A stretch of 64,000 nucleotides of DNA from Streptomyces puniciscabiei (GCF_006715785.1 NZ_VFNX01000001.1:5064001-5128000), one strand, 5' to 3'. Numbered from the stretch's first letter, positions 1 through 8,946 are shown. Translations and numbers: made by a program. The notes: generated by a model from the letters alone, not told the origin.

Positions 1-600
1 GCCGATGTGCATCGAGGGCATCGCCGCGTACTGGTTCGACATGTGCTTCAGATCGCCGGAGGCCATCGAGCCCCAGGTGTGGTGCACCATCACGGTGTCC
101 ACGAAGTGCCCGTCGCGCATCAACCGGGGCGGCGCGAGCGGAAACAGATAGTAACCGGCGAGTGCCACACCGGTGGTCGCGAACAGCGCCAGCCGCGCCG
201 CCGCGTACCGGCCCGGATGCCACCGGTACAACCAGACCAGCACACCGATCGTGATGACGAAGTGCAGCGTGGCGTAGTAGTAGTTCATCCCGATGATCAG
301 CCAAGACACCGAGTTGACGGCGTGGTTGACGGACCGCTCGACGGCGATGCCCAGATGGTGCTCGGCGCTGAGGATCCAGTCGGCGTTGCGCAGCGCCTTG
401 CTCTTCTGCTCCGGGACGGCGTTGCGGATCAGCGAGTACGTCCAGTAACTCACCGCGATCAGAAGGATCTCGAACCAGAGCCGGGGCCGCCGCGGCCGTC
501 GTAGCCGGACCAGCAGACGCGTTCGGTCCTCGCCCGTGACGGCCTGCGGAACGGCCACCTCCTCGCGACCTTCCGACTGCGTCACGGTCGAGTCACTCAT
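1..600 (-). CDS. PAP2-family membrane phosphatase (3' end outside window)
   Basis: The minus strand reads an open frame starting MSDSTVT and running off the window edge without a stop. It has several hydrophobic segments (for example around WFEILLIAVSYWTYSLI and WLIIGMNYYYATLHFV) and ends at the edge in AMPSMHIG, which resembles the AMPSLH signature of PAP2_3/Aur1-type phosphatases and inositol phosphotransferases. The family acts on membrane lipid phosphates or polyprenyl phosphates. About 200 residues are visible; the second histidine motif is missing because of the window edge. A second in-frame ATG lies two codons upstream at 606. It is co-oriented with malR and separated from it by about 70 bp. 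The substrate cannot be deduced. Confidence 0.75.
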   Translation of the reverse strand, partial: MSDSTVTQSEGREEVAVPQAVTGEDRTRLLVRLRRPRRPRLWFEILLIAVSYWTYSLIRNAVPEQKSKALRNADWILSAEHHLGIAVERSVNHAVNSVSWLIIGMNYYYATLHFVITIGVLVWLYRWHPGRYAAARLALFATTGVALAGYYLFPLAPPRLMRDGHFVDTVMVHHTWGSMASGDLKHMSNQYAAMPSMHIG

Positions 601-668
601 AGCCATCAAGTCTGCCAGAAAAGGCTTCCTCGACCGATCATCCCAAGGTCGGGTCCGGGACGCACCTT

Positions 669-1703
669 CTACGACATACGGACGACATTCGGCGCCGAAG
701 CGGTCGAACCGCGCACCACCAGCTCCGGCATGAACACGAACTCGCTGTGCGGCGCGGGCGTCCCGCCGATCTCCTCCAGCAACGTGCGCACCGCGGCCTG
801 GCCCATCGCCGGCACCGGCTTGCGGACCGTGGTCAGCGGCGGGTCGGTGAAGGCGATCAGCGGGGAGTCGTCGAAGCCGACCACCGACACGTCCCGGGGC
901 ACCTCCAGGCCCCGCTGCCGGGCGGCTCGTATGGCACCGAGCGCCATCATGTCGCTGGCGCACACCACGGCCGTGCAGTCCCGGTCGATCAGCGCGGTCG
1001 CGGCCGCCTGACCGCCCTCCAGGGTGTACAGCGAGTGCTGGATCAGCTCGGTCTCGACCACCTCGGCCGCGAGCCCCAGCTGGTCCTGCACGGCCCGCAC
1101 GAAGCCCTCGATCTTGCGCTGCACCGGCACGAACCGCTTCGGGCCGAGGGCGAGCCCGATCCGGGTGTGCCCGAGCGACACCAGGTGGGTCACCGCCAGC
1201 GTCATCGCGGCCCGGTCGTCGGGGGAGATGAACGGCGCCTGCACCTTCGGCGAGAACCCGTCCACCAGCACGAACGGCACGCCCTGCGCCCGCAGCCGCT
1301 CATAGCGCTGCATGTCGGCGGTGGTGTCGGCGTGCAGCCCGGAGACGTAGATGATCCCCGCGACCCCCCGGTCCACCAGCATCTCGGTCAGCTCGTCCTC
1401 GGTCGACCCCCCGGGGGTCTGGGTGGCGAGCACCGGCGTGTAGCCCTGGCGGGTCAGCGCCTGACCGATGACCTGGGCCAGGGCCGGGAATATCGGGTTC
1501 TCCAGCTCCGGTGTGATCAGGCCGACCAGCCCCTCGCTGCGCTGCCGCAGCCGCACCGGGCGCTCGTAGCCCAGGACGTCCAGCGCGGCGAGCACGGACT
1601 GGCGGGTGGTGGCGGCGACGCCCGGTTTTCCGTTGAGGACCCGGCTGACGGTCGCTTCGCTCACCCCCGCCTGCGCAGCGATGTCGGCAAGCCGTGTGGT
1701 CAC
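669..1703 (-). CDS. malR: LacI-family maltose operon repressor MalR
   Basis: The product is a cytoplasmic LacI-family repressor of maltodextrin and amylase genes. From a GTG at 1703 it has 344 residues. A helix-turn-helix opens the protein (TRLADIAAQAGVSEATVSRVLNG at residues 2-24), followed by a periplasmic-binding-like effector domain (FPALAQVIGQ to DVSVVGFDDSP). It is divergent from malE, and CTTGCA-type repeats lie between the two. The start is ambiguous. A GTG start gives the usual family length with the HTH at the very N-terminus. An in-frame ATG at 1796 has a much better ribosome binding site (GAGGGAG) and would add 31 Arg-rich residues. In Streptomyces this regulator is known as MalR or Reg1. 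Its effector here is inferred, not shown. Confidence 0.9.
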   Translation of the reverse strand: MTTRLADIAAQAGVSEATVSRVLNGKPGVAATTRQSVLAALDVLGYERPVRLRQRSEGLVGLITPELENPIFPALAQVIGQALTRQGYTPVLATQTPGGSTEDELTEMLVDRGVAGIIYVSGLHADTTADMQRYERLRAQGVPFVLVDGFSPKVQAPFISPDDRAAMTLAVTHLVSLGHTRIGLALGPKRFVPVQRKIEGFVRAVQDQLGLAAEVVETELIQHSLYTLEGGQAAATALIDRDCTAVVCASDMMALGAIRAARQRGLEVPRDVSVVGFDDSPLIAFTDPPLTTVRKPVPAMGQAAVRTLLEEIGGTPAPHSEFVFMPELVVRGSTASAPNVVRMS

Positions 1704-1819
1704 GGCACTGGACTGTACCGGTCGTATGCCGCCTTGCACACCGACGGGACGCCGTGCGCGAGCGGCCGGACGGCCCGCCCTGGGTTGCTGCCTCATCGGG
1801 CTCCCTCGAATTGGTGGCG

Positions 1820-1914
1820 GCAAGAGCTTGCAGAGTCTTGCACAAGTGTCGTTGCTCCGGTGAGCGGTAACGACGGGGTAACCATCGTGTTCCCTTGCAC
1901 TTTTTTTCTGCAAG
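1820..1914. promoter_or_regulatory. MalR operator cluster upstream of malE
   Basis: Lies in the 345-bp gap between the divergent malR and malE genes. CTTGCAG (1827-1833) and CTTGCAC (1837-1843) form direct repeats one helical turn apart. Further on, CTTGCA (1894-1899) and TGCAAG (1909-1914) make an inverted repeat around 9 bp. CTTGCAG-type repeats are the described operator elements of Streptomyces amylase and malE promoters. Related copies occur before the amylase and pullulanase genes in this window. If malR is translated from the ATG at 1796, its leader starts just beyond the first repeats. The assignment to MalR is inferred from the motif and the neighbouring genes. Confidence 0.75.
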
Positions 1915-2048
1915 GTCTTTCGCAACGCTTACAACGCTGTTACGTTCCTGGTCGCCCGGCCGCCGCAACGGCGCTGTCGGCAAGACCGCAGGGACGGCGG
2001 ACGGGACCGCCCCTGCCTCACACGGGCTTTAACCCTCAAGGAGAACTC

Positions 2049-3323
2049 ATGCGGCGTGGCATAGCGGCCTCCGCGCTGGTGGCGTCCCTCGCCCTCGCGG
2101 CGACGGCCTGCGGCGGCGGGAGCAGCGACAGCGGCAAGTCGGACGGCCCGGTCACCATCACCTGGTGGGACACCTCCAACGCCACGAACGAGGCGCCGAC
2201 GTACCAGACCCTGATCAAGCAGTTCGAGGCTGCCAACAAGAACATCAAGGTCAAGTACGTCAACGTCCCCTTCGACCAGGCGCAGAACAAGTTCGACACC
2301 GCGGCTGGCTCCAAGGGTGCCCCGGACGTGCTGCGCTCCGAGGTCGGCTGGACCCCGGCCTTCGCCAAGAAGGGCTACTTCCTGCCGCTGGACGGCACCG
2401 AGGCCCTCGCCGACCAGGCCAAGTTCCAGCCCAGCCTGATCAAGCAGGCCCAGTACCAGGGCAAGACCTACGGCGTGCCGCTGGTCACCGACACCCTGGC
2501 CCTCGTCTACAACAAGGCCCTGTTCAAGAAGGCCGGCATCACCGACGCCCCCAAGACCTGGGACGAGCTGAAGTCCGACGCCGCCAAGATCCAGGCCAAG
2601 ACCGGCACCTACGGCTACTGGGGCTCCACCGCGGCCTACTACGCCCAGACCTTCCTCTACGGCGAGGGCACCGACACCGTCGACGCTGCCGCCAAGAAGA
2701 TCACCGTCGCCTCGCCCGCCGCCAAGAAGGCCTACGGCACCTGGCTGAGCACGTTCTCCGGCAAGGGCCTGCACAAGGCCGACACCACCGCCGACGCCTA
2801 CGCCCACATCCAGGACGCGTTCGTCAACGGCAAGGTCGCCGCGATCGTCCAGGGCCCCTGGGAGATCACGAACTTCTACAAGGGCAGCGCCTTCAAGGAC
2901 AAGTCCAACCTCGGCATCGCCACCGTCCCGGCCGGCTCCACCGGCAAGGCGGGCGCCCCGACCGGCGGCCACAACCTCGCGGTCTACGCCGGCTCGGACA
3001 AGGCGCACCAGGACGCGGCGCTGAAGTTCGTGAAGTTCATGACCTCGGCGGCCTCCCAGGAGACCATCGCGCTGAAGAACTCCACCCTGCCCACGCGTGA
3101 CGACGCCTACACCGCGCAGGTCAAGGCCGACCCCGGCATCGCCGGCTACCAGGCCGTCCTGCCCGCCGCCCAGCCCCGCCCGGCGCTGCCCGAGTACAGC
3201 AGCCTGTGGGGTCCGCTCGACACCGAGCTGCCGAAGATCGCCGACGGCAAGGAGCCGCTGGACAAGGGCCTGAGCAACGCCGAGGTCGCCATCGCCAAGC
3301 TGGTGCCCGACTTCAGCAAGTGA
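2049..3323 (+). CDS. malE: Maltose/maltodextrin-binding lipoprotein MalE
   Basis: This is the extracellular solute-binding lipoprotein of a maltodextrin ABC importer, 424 residues. The N-terminus is a lipoprotein signal ending in the lipobox ATAC (MRRGIAASALVASLALAATAC), then a Gly/Ser linker. The mature part is a typical family 1 binding protein (VTITWWDTSNA; AFVNGKVAAIVQGPWEI; LPTRDDAY). AAGGAG lies just before the ATG and fixes the start. It is the first gene of malE-malF-malG. A strong stem-loop separates it from malF, which could stabilise or segregate the malE message so that the binding protein is made in excess. Expression is probably repressed by MalR through the upstream repeats. 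Ligand specificity is inferred from the flanking amylase, pullulanase and alpha-glucosidase. Confidence 0.93.
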   Translation: MRRGIAASALVASLALAATACGGGSSDSGKSDGPVTITWWDTSNATNEAPTYQTLIKQFEAANKNIKVKYVNVPFDQAQNKFDTAAGSKGAPDVLRSEVGWTPAFAKKGYFLPLDGTEALADQAKFQPSLIKQAQYQGKTYGVPLVTDTLALVYNKALFKKAGITDAPKTWDELKSDAAKIQAKTGTYGYWGSTAAYYAQTFLYGEGTDTVDAAAKKITVASPAAKKAYGTWLSTFSGKGLHKADTTADAYAHIQDAFVNGKVAAIVQGPWEITNFYKGSAFKDKSNLGIATVPAGSTGKAGAPTGGHNLAVYAGSDKAHQDAALKFVKFMTSAASQETIALKNSTLPTRDDAYTAQVKADPGIAGYQAVLPAAQPRPALPEYSSLWGPLDTELPKIADGKEPLDKGLSNAEVAIAKLVPDFSK

Positions 3324-3330
3324 CGCCCGT

Positions 3331-3377
3331 GTGGCCGCCGGATCCTCTCGTCAGGAGGGGAAGGATCCGGCGGCCAC
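3331..3377 (+). terminator. Stem-loop between malE and malF
   Basis: A perfect 16-bp inverted repeat, GTGGCCGCCGGATCCT (3331-3346) and its complement (3362-3377), encloses a 15-nt loop. No U-tract follows, so it may act as an attenuator or as a 3' mRNA-stabilising structure rather than a full stop. This layout is common between binding-protein genes and permease genes. Confidence 0.7.
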
Positions 3378-3424
3378 CGCCCTGTGCCCGGCCCACCCCC
3401 TGATCGTTTTGAAGGTGTCGAACC

Positions 3425-4429
3425 ATGACAGTCGCCATCGACCGCGCGACCGGCAAGCGCCGCGGTGACCGCGCGCCTCGGCCCGGGCTGGGGCAGCGCA
3501 TCAGACACGGCTACCAGAAGTACTGGTACGCCTACGCGATGATCGCCCCGGTGGTCATCGTGCTCGCCGTGATCGTGGGCTACCCGCTGGTCCGCGGTGT
3601 CTACCTCACCCTCACCGACGCCAACAGCCTCAACTCGGCGCGCACGATCGGCGTCAACCACATCCCGGCCACCTACAAGTACATCGGGTTCGGGAACTAC
3701 AAGGACATCCTGTTCGGCCCGTTGTCGTACGACCGGTTCTGGTCGCACTTCCTGTGGACCGTCTTCTGGACGGTCGCCTGCGTGTTCCTGCACTACACCA
3801 TCGGTCTCGGCCTCGCGCTCATGCTCAACGAGAAGCTGCGCGGGCGCACCTTGTACCGGGTGCTGCTGGTCGTGCCCTGGGCCGTGCCGACCTTCGTCAC
3901 GGTCTTCTCGTGGCGGATCATGCTCTCCGACTCCGGCGTGCTCAACCAGATCCTGCACGCGGTGCATCTGCCGGAGCCGCAGTGGCTCGAGGACACCTTC
4001 TGGCAGCGGTTCGCCGCGATCATGGTCAACACCTGGTGCGGTGTGCCGTTCATGATGCTCTCGCTGCTCGGCGGCCTGCAGTCCATCGACTCCTCGCTCT
4101 ACGAGGCCGCCGAGATGGACGGCGCCAGCGCCTGGCAGCGCTTCCGGCACGTCACCCTGCCGGGACTGAGGTCCGTCAGCTCCACCGTCGTCCTCCTCGG
4201 CATGATCTGGACCTTCAACCAGTTCGCCATCATCTTCCTGCTGTTCGGGCCGACCGGCGCCCCGGACGCCCAGATCCTCGTGACCTGGGCCTACTTCCTG
4301 GGCTTCGGCCAGCAGCCGCGCGACTTCGCCCAGTCCGCCGCCTACGGCGTACTGCTGCTGTCGATCATCACCGTCTTCACCTCCTTCTACTTCCGCTGGC
4401 TGAAGCGCAATGACCAGCTCGCCGTCTGA
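3425..4429 (+). CDS. malF: Maltodextrin ABC transporter permease MalF
   Basis: This 334-residue integral membrane subunit forms half of the maltodextrin channel. After a basic N-terminus (RHGYQKYWYA) come about six hydrophobic segments. The first is near residues 38-58. The conserved permease EAA loop, which docks the ATPase, appears as EAAEMDGASAWQRFRHVTLPG from about residue 227. GAAGGTG precedes the ATG. The length and six-helix core match actinobacterial MalF, which lacks the large periplasmic loop of the E. coli protein. malG follows 19 bp downstream in the same direction. No ATPase gene is present; in Streptomyces the shared ATPase MsiK usually serves such importers, which is inference here. 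Confidence 0.93.
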   Translation: MTVAIDRATGKRRGDRAPRPGLGQRIRHGYQKYWYAYAMIAPVVIVLAVIVGYPLVRGVYLTLTDANSLNSARTIGVNHIPATYKYIGFGNYKDILFGPLSYDRFWSHFLWTVFWTVACVFLHYTIGLGLALMLNEKLRGRTLYRVLLVVPWAVPTFVTVFSWRIMLSDSGVLNQILHAVHLPEPQWLEDTFWQRFAAIMVNTWCGVPFMMLSLLGGLQSIDSSLYEAAEMDGASAWQRFRHVTLPGLRSVSSTVVLLGMIWTFNQFAIIFLLFGPTGAPDAQILVTWAYFLGFGQQPRDFAQSAAYGVLLLSIITVFTSFYFRWLKRNDQLAV

Positions 4430-4448
4430 CGCCGCAGGAGAAGCCGCC

Positions 4449-5354
4449 ATGAGCACCACGACCCTTGAGAAGACCGAGGCCGGACCCGCCGCCCCCGCGC
4501 AGCCCCCGCGCCGCCTGCGCCGGCGCGGCGAACGCGGCCCGCTCGGCGCCGCCCTCCTGCACGGCGGTCTCGCCGTCGCGAGCCTGATCGCGCTCGCCCC
4601 GGTGGCCTGGCTGATCTTCCTGTCGCTCGGCCCCGAGAAGGACGACTACCTGCACCCGGGCAAGATCCTGGGCAAGCTCAGCTTCTCCAACTACAGCTTC
4701 GTGCTGCAGCACACCGGCTTCTTCGACTGGTTCAAGTCGACGATGATCGTGGCCGGCGGCACCACGCTGATCGGCGTCTTCGTCGCGGCCACCACCGGCT
4801 ACGCGGTCTCCCGGATGCGCTTTCCCGGCTACAAGCAGCTGATGTGGGTGCTGCTGCTCACCCAGGCCTTCCCGATCGCCATCCTGATCGTGCCGATGTA
4901 CGAGATCTTCAGCCAGCTCGATCTCATCGACACCTACTGGGCGCTGATCGTCATCAACTGCACCACCGCCGTGCCGTACAGCGCCTGGCTGCTCAAGGGG
5001 TACTTCGACACCATCCCCTTCGAGATCGACGAGGCCGGACGCGTCGACGGGCTGAGCCCCTTCGGCACCTTCTTCCGGCTGATCCTGCCGCTGGCCCGCC
5101 CGGGCCTCGCCGTCGCCGCCTTCTACAACTTCATCACCGCGGTCGGCGAGGTCGCCTTCGCGACGACCTTCATGCTGGACGACTCCAAGTACACCTTCGC
5201 CGTCGGTCTGCAGACCTTCGTCAGCGAGCACGACGCCCAGTGGAACTACATGGCCGCCACCGCGGTGCTGATCGCGATACCCGTGTCGGTGTTCTTCTAC
5301 CTCGTGCAGAAGAACCTCGTCACCGGCCTCACCGCCGGCGGCACCAAGGGCTGA
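4449..5354 (+). CDS. malG: Maltodextrin ABC transporter permease MalG
   Basis: This second channel subunit has 301 residues. A Pro/Arg-rich cytoplasmic N-terminus is followed by about six membrane helices and the ATPase-docking loop EAGRVDGLSPFGTFFRLILP near residue 197. The start is set at the ATG at 4449, preceded by GGAG, giving MSTTTLEK. An upstream in-frame ATG at 4410 overlaps malF and lacks a comparable ribosome binding site. It is the last gene of malEFG; a 14-bp inverted repeat follows, so the alpha-glucosidase gene downstream may be partly uncoupled. It works with MalE, MalF and an unlinked ATPase to import maltodextrins released by the secreted enzymes encoded nearby. Confidence 0.93.
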   Translation: MSTTTLEKTEAGPAAPAQPPRRLRRRGERGPLGAALLHGGLAVASLIALAPVAWLIFLSLGPEKDDYLHPGKILGKLSFSNYSFVLQHTGFFDWFKSTMIVAGGTTLIGVFVAATTGYAVSRMRFPGYKQLMWVLLLTQAFPIAILIVPMYEIFSQLDLIDTYWALIVINCTTAVPYSAWLLKGYFDTIPFEIDEAGRVDGLSPFGTFFRLILPLARPGLAVAAFYNFITAVGEVAFATTFMLDDSKYTFAVGLQTFVSEHDAQWNYMAATAVLIAIPVSVFFYLVQKNLVTGLTAGGTKG

Positions 5355-5393
5355 CGCCCGCCCCGGGACTCCCGCGCGCCTCACCGCGCGGGT

Positions 5394-5439
5394 AGGCGGC
5401 CGCGGTGCCCATCCGACCCCGCTGTCACCGCGGCCGCCT
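5394..5439 (+). terminator. Inverted repeat after malG
   Basis: AGGCGGCCGCGGTG (5394-5407) and CACCGCGGCCGCCT (5426-5439) form a perfect 14-bp stem with an 18-nt loop in the 168-bp gap before aglA. There is no clear U-run. It is probably a GC-type terminator or attenuator that reduces read-through into aglA. Confidence 0.65.
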
Positions 5440-5522
5440 CGCACCCGCACCCCCGGCCCACCCGCATCCGCCGCCGCACCCACGCGCCCATGAACCGAAC
5501 TCCGTTACAGACCAAGGACGCC

Positions 5523-7208
5523 ATGAGCCAGCAGCACTCTGCCGCACCGGCCCACCACTCCGCCGCAGCCGCCGTCGCCGACCGCCGCCGCGACTGGTGG
5601 CGGGACGCCGTCATCTACCAGGTCTATCCGCGCAGCTTCGCCGACAGCAACGGCGACGGCATGGGCGACCTGGAAGGCGTACGCTCCCGCCTCCCGTACC
5701 TGCGTGACCTCGGCGTGGACGCCGTGTGGCTCAGCCCCTTCTACGCCTCCCCGCAGGCCGACGCGGGCTACGACGTCGCCGACTACCGCGCCGTCGACCC
5801 GATGTTCGGCAACCTGCTGGACGCCGACGCGCTGATCCGCGACGCCCACGAGCTGGGACTGAGGATCATCGTCGACCTCGTGCCGAACCATTCCTCCGAC
5901 CAGCACGAGTGGTTCAAGCGCGCCCTCGCCGAGGGCCCCGGCTCCCCGCTGCGCGAGCGCTACCACTTCCGCCCCGGCAAGGGGAAGAACGGCGAACTCC
6001 CGCCCAACGACTGGGAGTCCATCTTCGGCGGCCCCGCCTGGACCCGGGTGACCGAGCCCGACGGCACCCCCGGCCAGTGGTACCTGCACCTCTTCGCGCC
6101 CGAGCAGCCCGACTTCAACTGGGAGCACCCGGCCGTCGGCGACGAGTTCCGCTCGATCCTCCGCTTCTGGCTGGACATGGGCGTGGACGGCTTCCGCATC
6201 GACGTGGCCCACGGCCTGGTCAAGGCCGACGGCCTGCCCGACCTCGGCTCCCACGACCAGCTCAAACTGCTGGGCAACGATGTCATGCCGTTCTTCGACC
6301 AGGACGGCGTCCACGCGATCTACCGTCAGTGGCGGAGGATCCTCGACGAGTACGCGGGCGAGCGCATCTTCGTGGCGGAGGCGTGGACCCCGACCGTCGA
6401 GCGCACCGCCAACTACGTCCGCCCCGACGAGCTGCACCAGGCCTTCAACTTCCAGTACCTGGCGACGGAGTGGGACGCGAAGGAGCTCCGTACGGTCATC
6501 GACCGCACCCTGGAGGCCATGCGCCCGGTCGGCGCCCCCGCCACCTGGGTGCTGTCCAACCACGACGTCACCCGGCACGCCACCCGCTTCGCCAACCCGC
6601 CCGGCCTCGGCACCCAGATCCGCACGGCCGGTGACCGCGAACTCGGCCTGCGCCGGGCCCGCGCCGCGACCCTCCTCATGCTGGCGCTGCCCGGCTCGGC
6701 GTACATCTACCAGGGCGAGGAACTGGGCCTGCCCGACGTCGTGGACCTGCCCGACGAGGTCCGCCAGGACCCGGCGTACTTCCGCGGCGCCGGCCAGGAC
6801 GGCTTCCGCGACGGCTGCCGGGTGCCGATCCCGTGGACCCGTACGGGGTCGTCGTACGGCTTCGGCAGCGGCGGCAGCTGGCTTCCGCAGCCGGTGAGCT
6901 GGGGCGAGCTGAGCGTGGAGGCGCAGACGGGGGTCCCCGGCTCGACGCTGGAGCTGTACCGGTCCGCGCTGAGCGCGCGCCGTGCCCGGCCGGACCTCGG
7001 CGCGGGCGACACGGTGGAGTGGCTGCGGGCGCCCGAGGGCGTCCTGGCCTTCCGGCGCGGGGAGTTCGTGTGCGTCGCGAACACCACGGGGGAGGCGGTG
7101 ACGACCCCCGCGTACGGACGGGTGCTGCTCGCCAGCGGTGAGGTGACCGAGGCCGACGACGAGACGAAGGTGCCCGCCGACACGACGGTGTGGTTCACGG
7201 CCGTCTGA
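5523..7208 (+). CDS. aglA: Cytosolic GH13 alpha-glucosidase
   Basis: The product hydrolyses imported maltodextrins to glucose inside the cell. It is a 561-residue GH13 enzyme without a signal peptide. It opens WWRDAVIYQVYPRSFADSNG, typical of the oligo-1,6-glucosidase/alpha-glucosidase subfamily, and carries the (beta/alpha)8 barrel motifs. The catalytic residues are visible: nucleophile Asp227 (DGFRID), acid/base Glu286 (VAEAW) and Asp348 (SNHDV). The ATG at 5523 is chosen for its AAGGA site; an ATG at 5490 is possible but poorly spaced. It sits directly behind malEFG, as in other Streptomyces. A terminator follows at 7257-7283. Regulation by MalR is likely but could be through read-through from malEFG. 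Confidence 0.92.
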   Translation: MSQQHSAAPAHHSAAAAVADRRRDWWRDAVIYQVYPRSFADSNGDGMGDLEGVRSRLPYLRDLGVDAVWLSPFYASPQADAGYDVADYRAVDPMFGNLLDADALIRDAHELGLRIIVDLVPNHSSDQHEWFKRALAEGPGSPLRERYHFRPGKGKNGELPPNDWESIFGGPAWTRVTEPDGTPGQWYLHLFAPEQPDFNWEHPAVGDEFRSILRFWLDMGVDGFRIDVAHGLVKADGLPDLGSHDQLKLLGNDVMPFFDQDGVHAIYRQWRRILDEYAGERIFVAEAWTPTVERTANYVRPDELHQAFNFQYLATEWDAKELRTVIDRTLEAMRPVGAPATWVLSNHDVTRHATRFANPPGLGTQIRTAGDRELGLRRARAATLLMLALPGSAYIYQGEELGLPDVVDLPDEVRQDPAYFRGAGQDGFRDGCRVPIPWTRTGSSYGFGSGGSWLPQPVSWGELSVEAQTGVPGSTLELYRSALSARRARPDLGAGDTVEWLRAPEGVLAFRRGEFVCVANTTGEAVTTPAYGRVLLASGEVTEADDETKVPADTTVWFTAV

Positions 7209-7256
7209 CGGTCGGCCTGACGGCCCGTCGACAAGTTCTTGCATCAACTTCACAAC

Positions 7257-7283
7257 GGCCCGCTGCCTTTCAGGCGGCGGGCC
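7257..7283 (+). terminator. Rho-independent-like terminator of aglA
   Basis: GGCCCGCTGCCT and AGGCGGCGGGCC (7257-7268 and 7272-7283) pair around a TTC loop, with one non-Watson-Crick position, and are followed by TTT. The hairpin separates aglA from the amylase promoter. Confidence 0.8.
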
Positions 7284-7300
7284 TTTAACATCTGCGTCAC

Positions 7301-7328
7301 CGCAAGTTTGCTGAAACATTGCAGCAAG
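7301..7328. promoter_or_regulatory. MalR-type operator upstream of the amylase gene
   Basis: TTGCTG (7308-7313) and CAGCAA (7322-7327) make a perfect 6-bp inverted repeat around 8 bp, with CGCAAG immediately before. A further CTTGCAT lies at 7238-7244, before the aglA terminator. These match the CTTGCA-type elements before malE and lie 50-75 bp ahead of the amylase start, a plausible repressor position. Confidence 0.65.
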
Positions 7329-7375
7329 CGCCTTCAAGCGGTCTTTCCCAGCCTTCAAGGACGAAGGACCCCCAC

Positions 7376-8752
7376 ATGGCACGCAGAACCCTCCCCGCGG
7401 TGGCCGCCCTCACGGCCGCCGCTCTGGTTGGCATGAACCCGACCACCGCGGACGCCTCCCCGCCCGGCACCAAGGACGTCACCGCCGTCCTCTTCGAGTG
7501 GAACTACGCCTCGGTGGCCCGCGAGTGCACCAGCACCCTCGGCCCCGCCGGCTACGGCTACGTCCAGGTCTCCCCGCCCGCCGAGCACATACAGGGCTCG
7601 CAGTGGTGGACGTCGTACCAGCCGGTGTCGTACAGGATCGCGGGCCGGCTCGGTGACCGCACCGCCTTCAAGAACATGATCGACACCTGTCACGCGGCCG
7701 GTCTGAAGGTCGTCGTCGACACCGTCGTCAACCACATGTCGGCGGGCAGCGGCACCGGCACCGGCGGCTCGACGTACAGCAAGTACGACTACCCCGGCCT
7801 GTACTCGTACCCCGACTTCGACGACTGCACCTCCCAGGTCACCAACTACCAGGACCGCTGGAACGTCCAGCACTGCGAACTCGTCGGCCTCGCCGACCTG
7901 GACACCGGCGAGGAGTACGTCCGCAAGACGATCGCCGGCTACATGAACGACCTGCTCTCCCTGGGTGCCGACGGCTTCCGCATCGACGCGGCCAAGCACA
8001 TCCCGGCGGACGACCTGGCGAACATCAAGTCCCGCCTGACCAACCCTGCCGTCTACTGGAAGCAGGAGGTCATCTACGGCGCCAACGAGGCCGTCCAGCC
8101 CTCCGAGTACACCGGCAACGGAGACGTCCAGGAGTTCCGCTACGCCTACGACCTCAAGCGCGTCTTCAACAACGAGAAGCTGGCCTACCTGAACAACTTC
8201 GGCGAACCCTGGGGCTATCTCAGCAGCTCGGTGGCCGGCGTCTTCGTCGACAACCACGACACCGAGCGCAACGGCTCCACCCTCAACTACAAGGACGGCG
8301 CCAACTACACCCTGGCCAACGTCTTCATGCTCGCCTGGCCCTACGGCGCCCCCGACATCAACTCCGGCTACGAGTGGTCCGACGCGGACGCCGGCCCGCC
8401 CAACGGCGGCCAGGTCAACGCCTGCTGGCAGGACGGCTGGAAGTGCCAGCACGCCTGGCCGGAGATCATCCGCATGGTCGCCTTCCGCAACGCGACCCGC
8501 GGACAGTCGGTCACCAACTGGTGGGACGACGGCAACAACGCGATCGCGTTCGGTCGGGGGAGCAAGGGGTACGTGGCGATCAACCACGAGTCCTCGTCCC
8601 TGACCCGGACGTACCAGACCTCGCTGGCTGCCGGGACGTACTGCAACGTCCAGAACAACACGACGGTGACGGTGAACTCCAGTGGGCAGTTCACCGCCAC
8701 CCTGGGTGCCAACACGGCGCTGGCGATCTATGCGGGGAAGTCGAGCTGCTGA
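7376..8752 (+). CDS. aml: Secreted alpha-amylase (GH13)
   Basis: This 458-residue secreted endo-acting alpha-amylase cleaves alpha-1,4 bonds of starch outside the cell. A Sec signal ([20 protein letters not shown], cleaved near TADASP) leads into the catalytic domain of the short Streptomyces/animal-type amylases ([29 protein letters not shown]). Catalytic residues in the precursor are Asp204 (GFRIDAAKH), Glu231 (KQEVIYG) and Asp295 (DNHDTERNG). The C-terminal beta domain ends in a Cys pair, with no starch-binding module. GAAGGA sets the start. The gene has its own repeat-containing promoter behind the aglA terminator and its own terminator, so it is a monocistronic member of the maltose regulon. 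Confidence 0.92.
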   Translation: MARRTLPAVAALTAAALVGMNPTTADASPPGTKDVTAVLFEWNYASVARECTSTLGPAGYGYVQVSPPAEHIQGSQWWTSYQPVSYRIAGRLGDRTAFKNMIDTCHAAGLKVVVDTVVNHMSAGSGTGTGGSTYSKYDYPGLYSYPDFDDCTSQVTNYQDRWNVQHCELVGLADLDTGEEYVRKTIAGYMNDLLSLGADGFRIDAAKHIPADDLANIKSRLTNPAVYWKQEVIYGANEAVQPSEYTGNGDVQEFRYAYDLKRVFNNEKLAYLNNFGEPWGYLSSSVAGVFVDNHDTERNGSTLNYKDGANYTLANVFMLAWPYGAPDINSGYEWSDADAGPPNGGQVNACWQDGWKCQHAWPEIIRMVAFRNATRGQSVTNWWDDGNNAIAFGRGSKGYVAINHESSSLTRTYQTSLAAGTYCNVQNNTTVTVNSSGQFTATLGANTALAIYAGKSSC

Positions 8753-8767
8753 GCAACGACGGGTGAG

Positions 8768-8801
8768 GTCCTGGTCGCCGCCCGGGCGCGGCGACCAGGA
8801 C
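8768..8801 (+). terminator. Terminator after the amylase gene
   Basis: GTCCTGGTCGCCGC (8768-8781) and GCGGCGACCAGGAC (8788-8801) form a perfect 14-bp stem with a 6-nt loop, just after the amylase stop. No U-run, as is common in Streptomyces. Confidence 0.8.
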
Positions 8802-8836
8802 TCGCCCTCCGCACCGCAGGATTGACGTTGAAACGT

Positions 8837-8864
8837 CTTGCTATGTGTTTCAAGACTCTTGCTG
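8837..8864. promoter_or_regulatory. MalR-type repeats upstream of the pullulanase gene
   Basis: CTTGCTA (8837-8843) and CTTGCTG (8858-8864) are direct repeats 21 bp apart, two helical turns. Each is accompanied by a GAAAC or GTTTC segment (8829-8834, 8847-8851). They lie about 85 bp before the GTG start and resemble the elements before malE and the amylase. Confidence 0.6.
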
Positions 8865-8946
8865 TAAACCTTTCGGCGGCGATACGGTCGCGCGGGGTCG
8901 GACCCAAGGGATCCAAGAGAGCCGCATCCGCTAGGAGTTACCGCCT

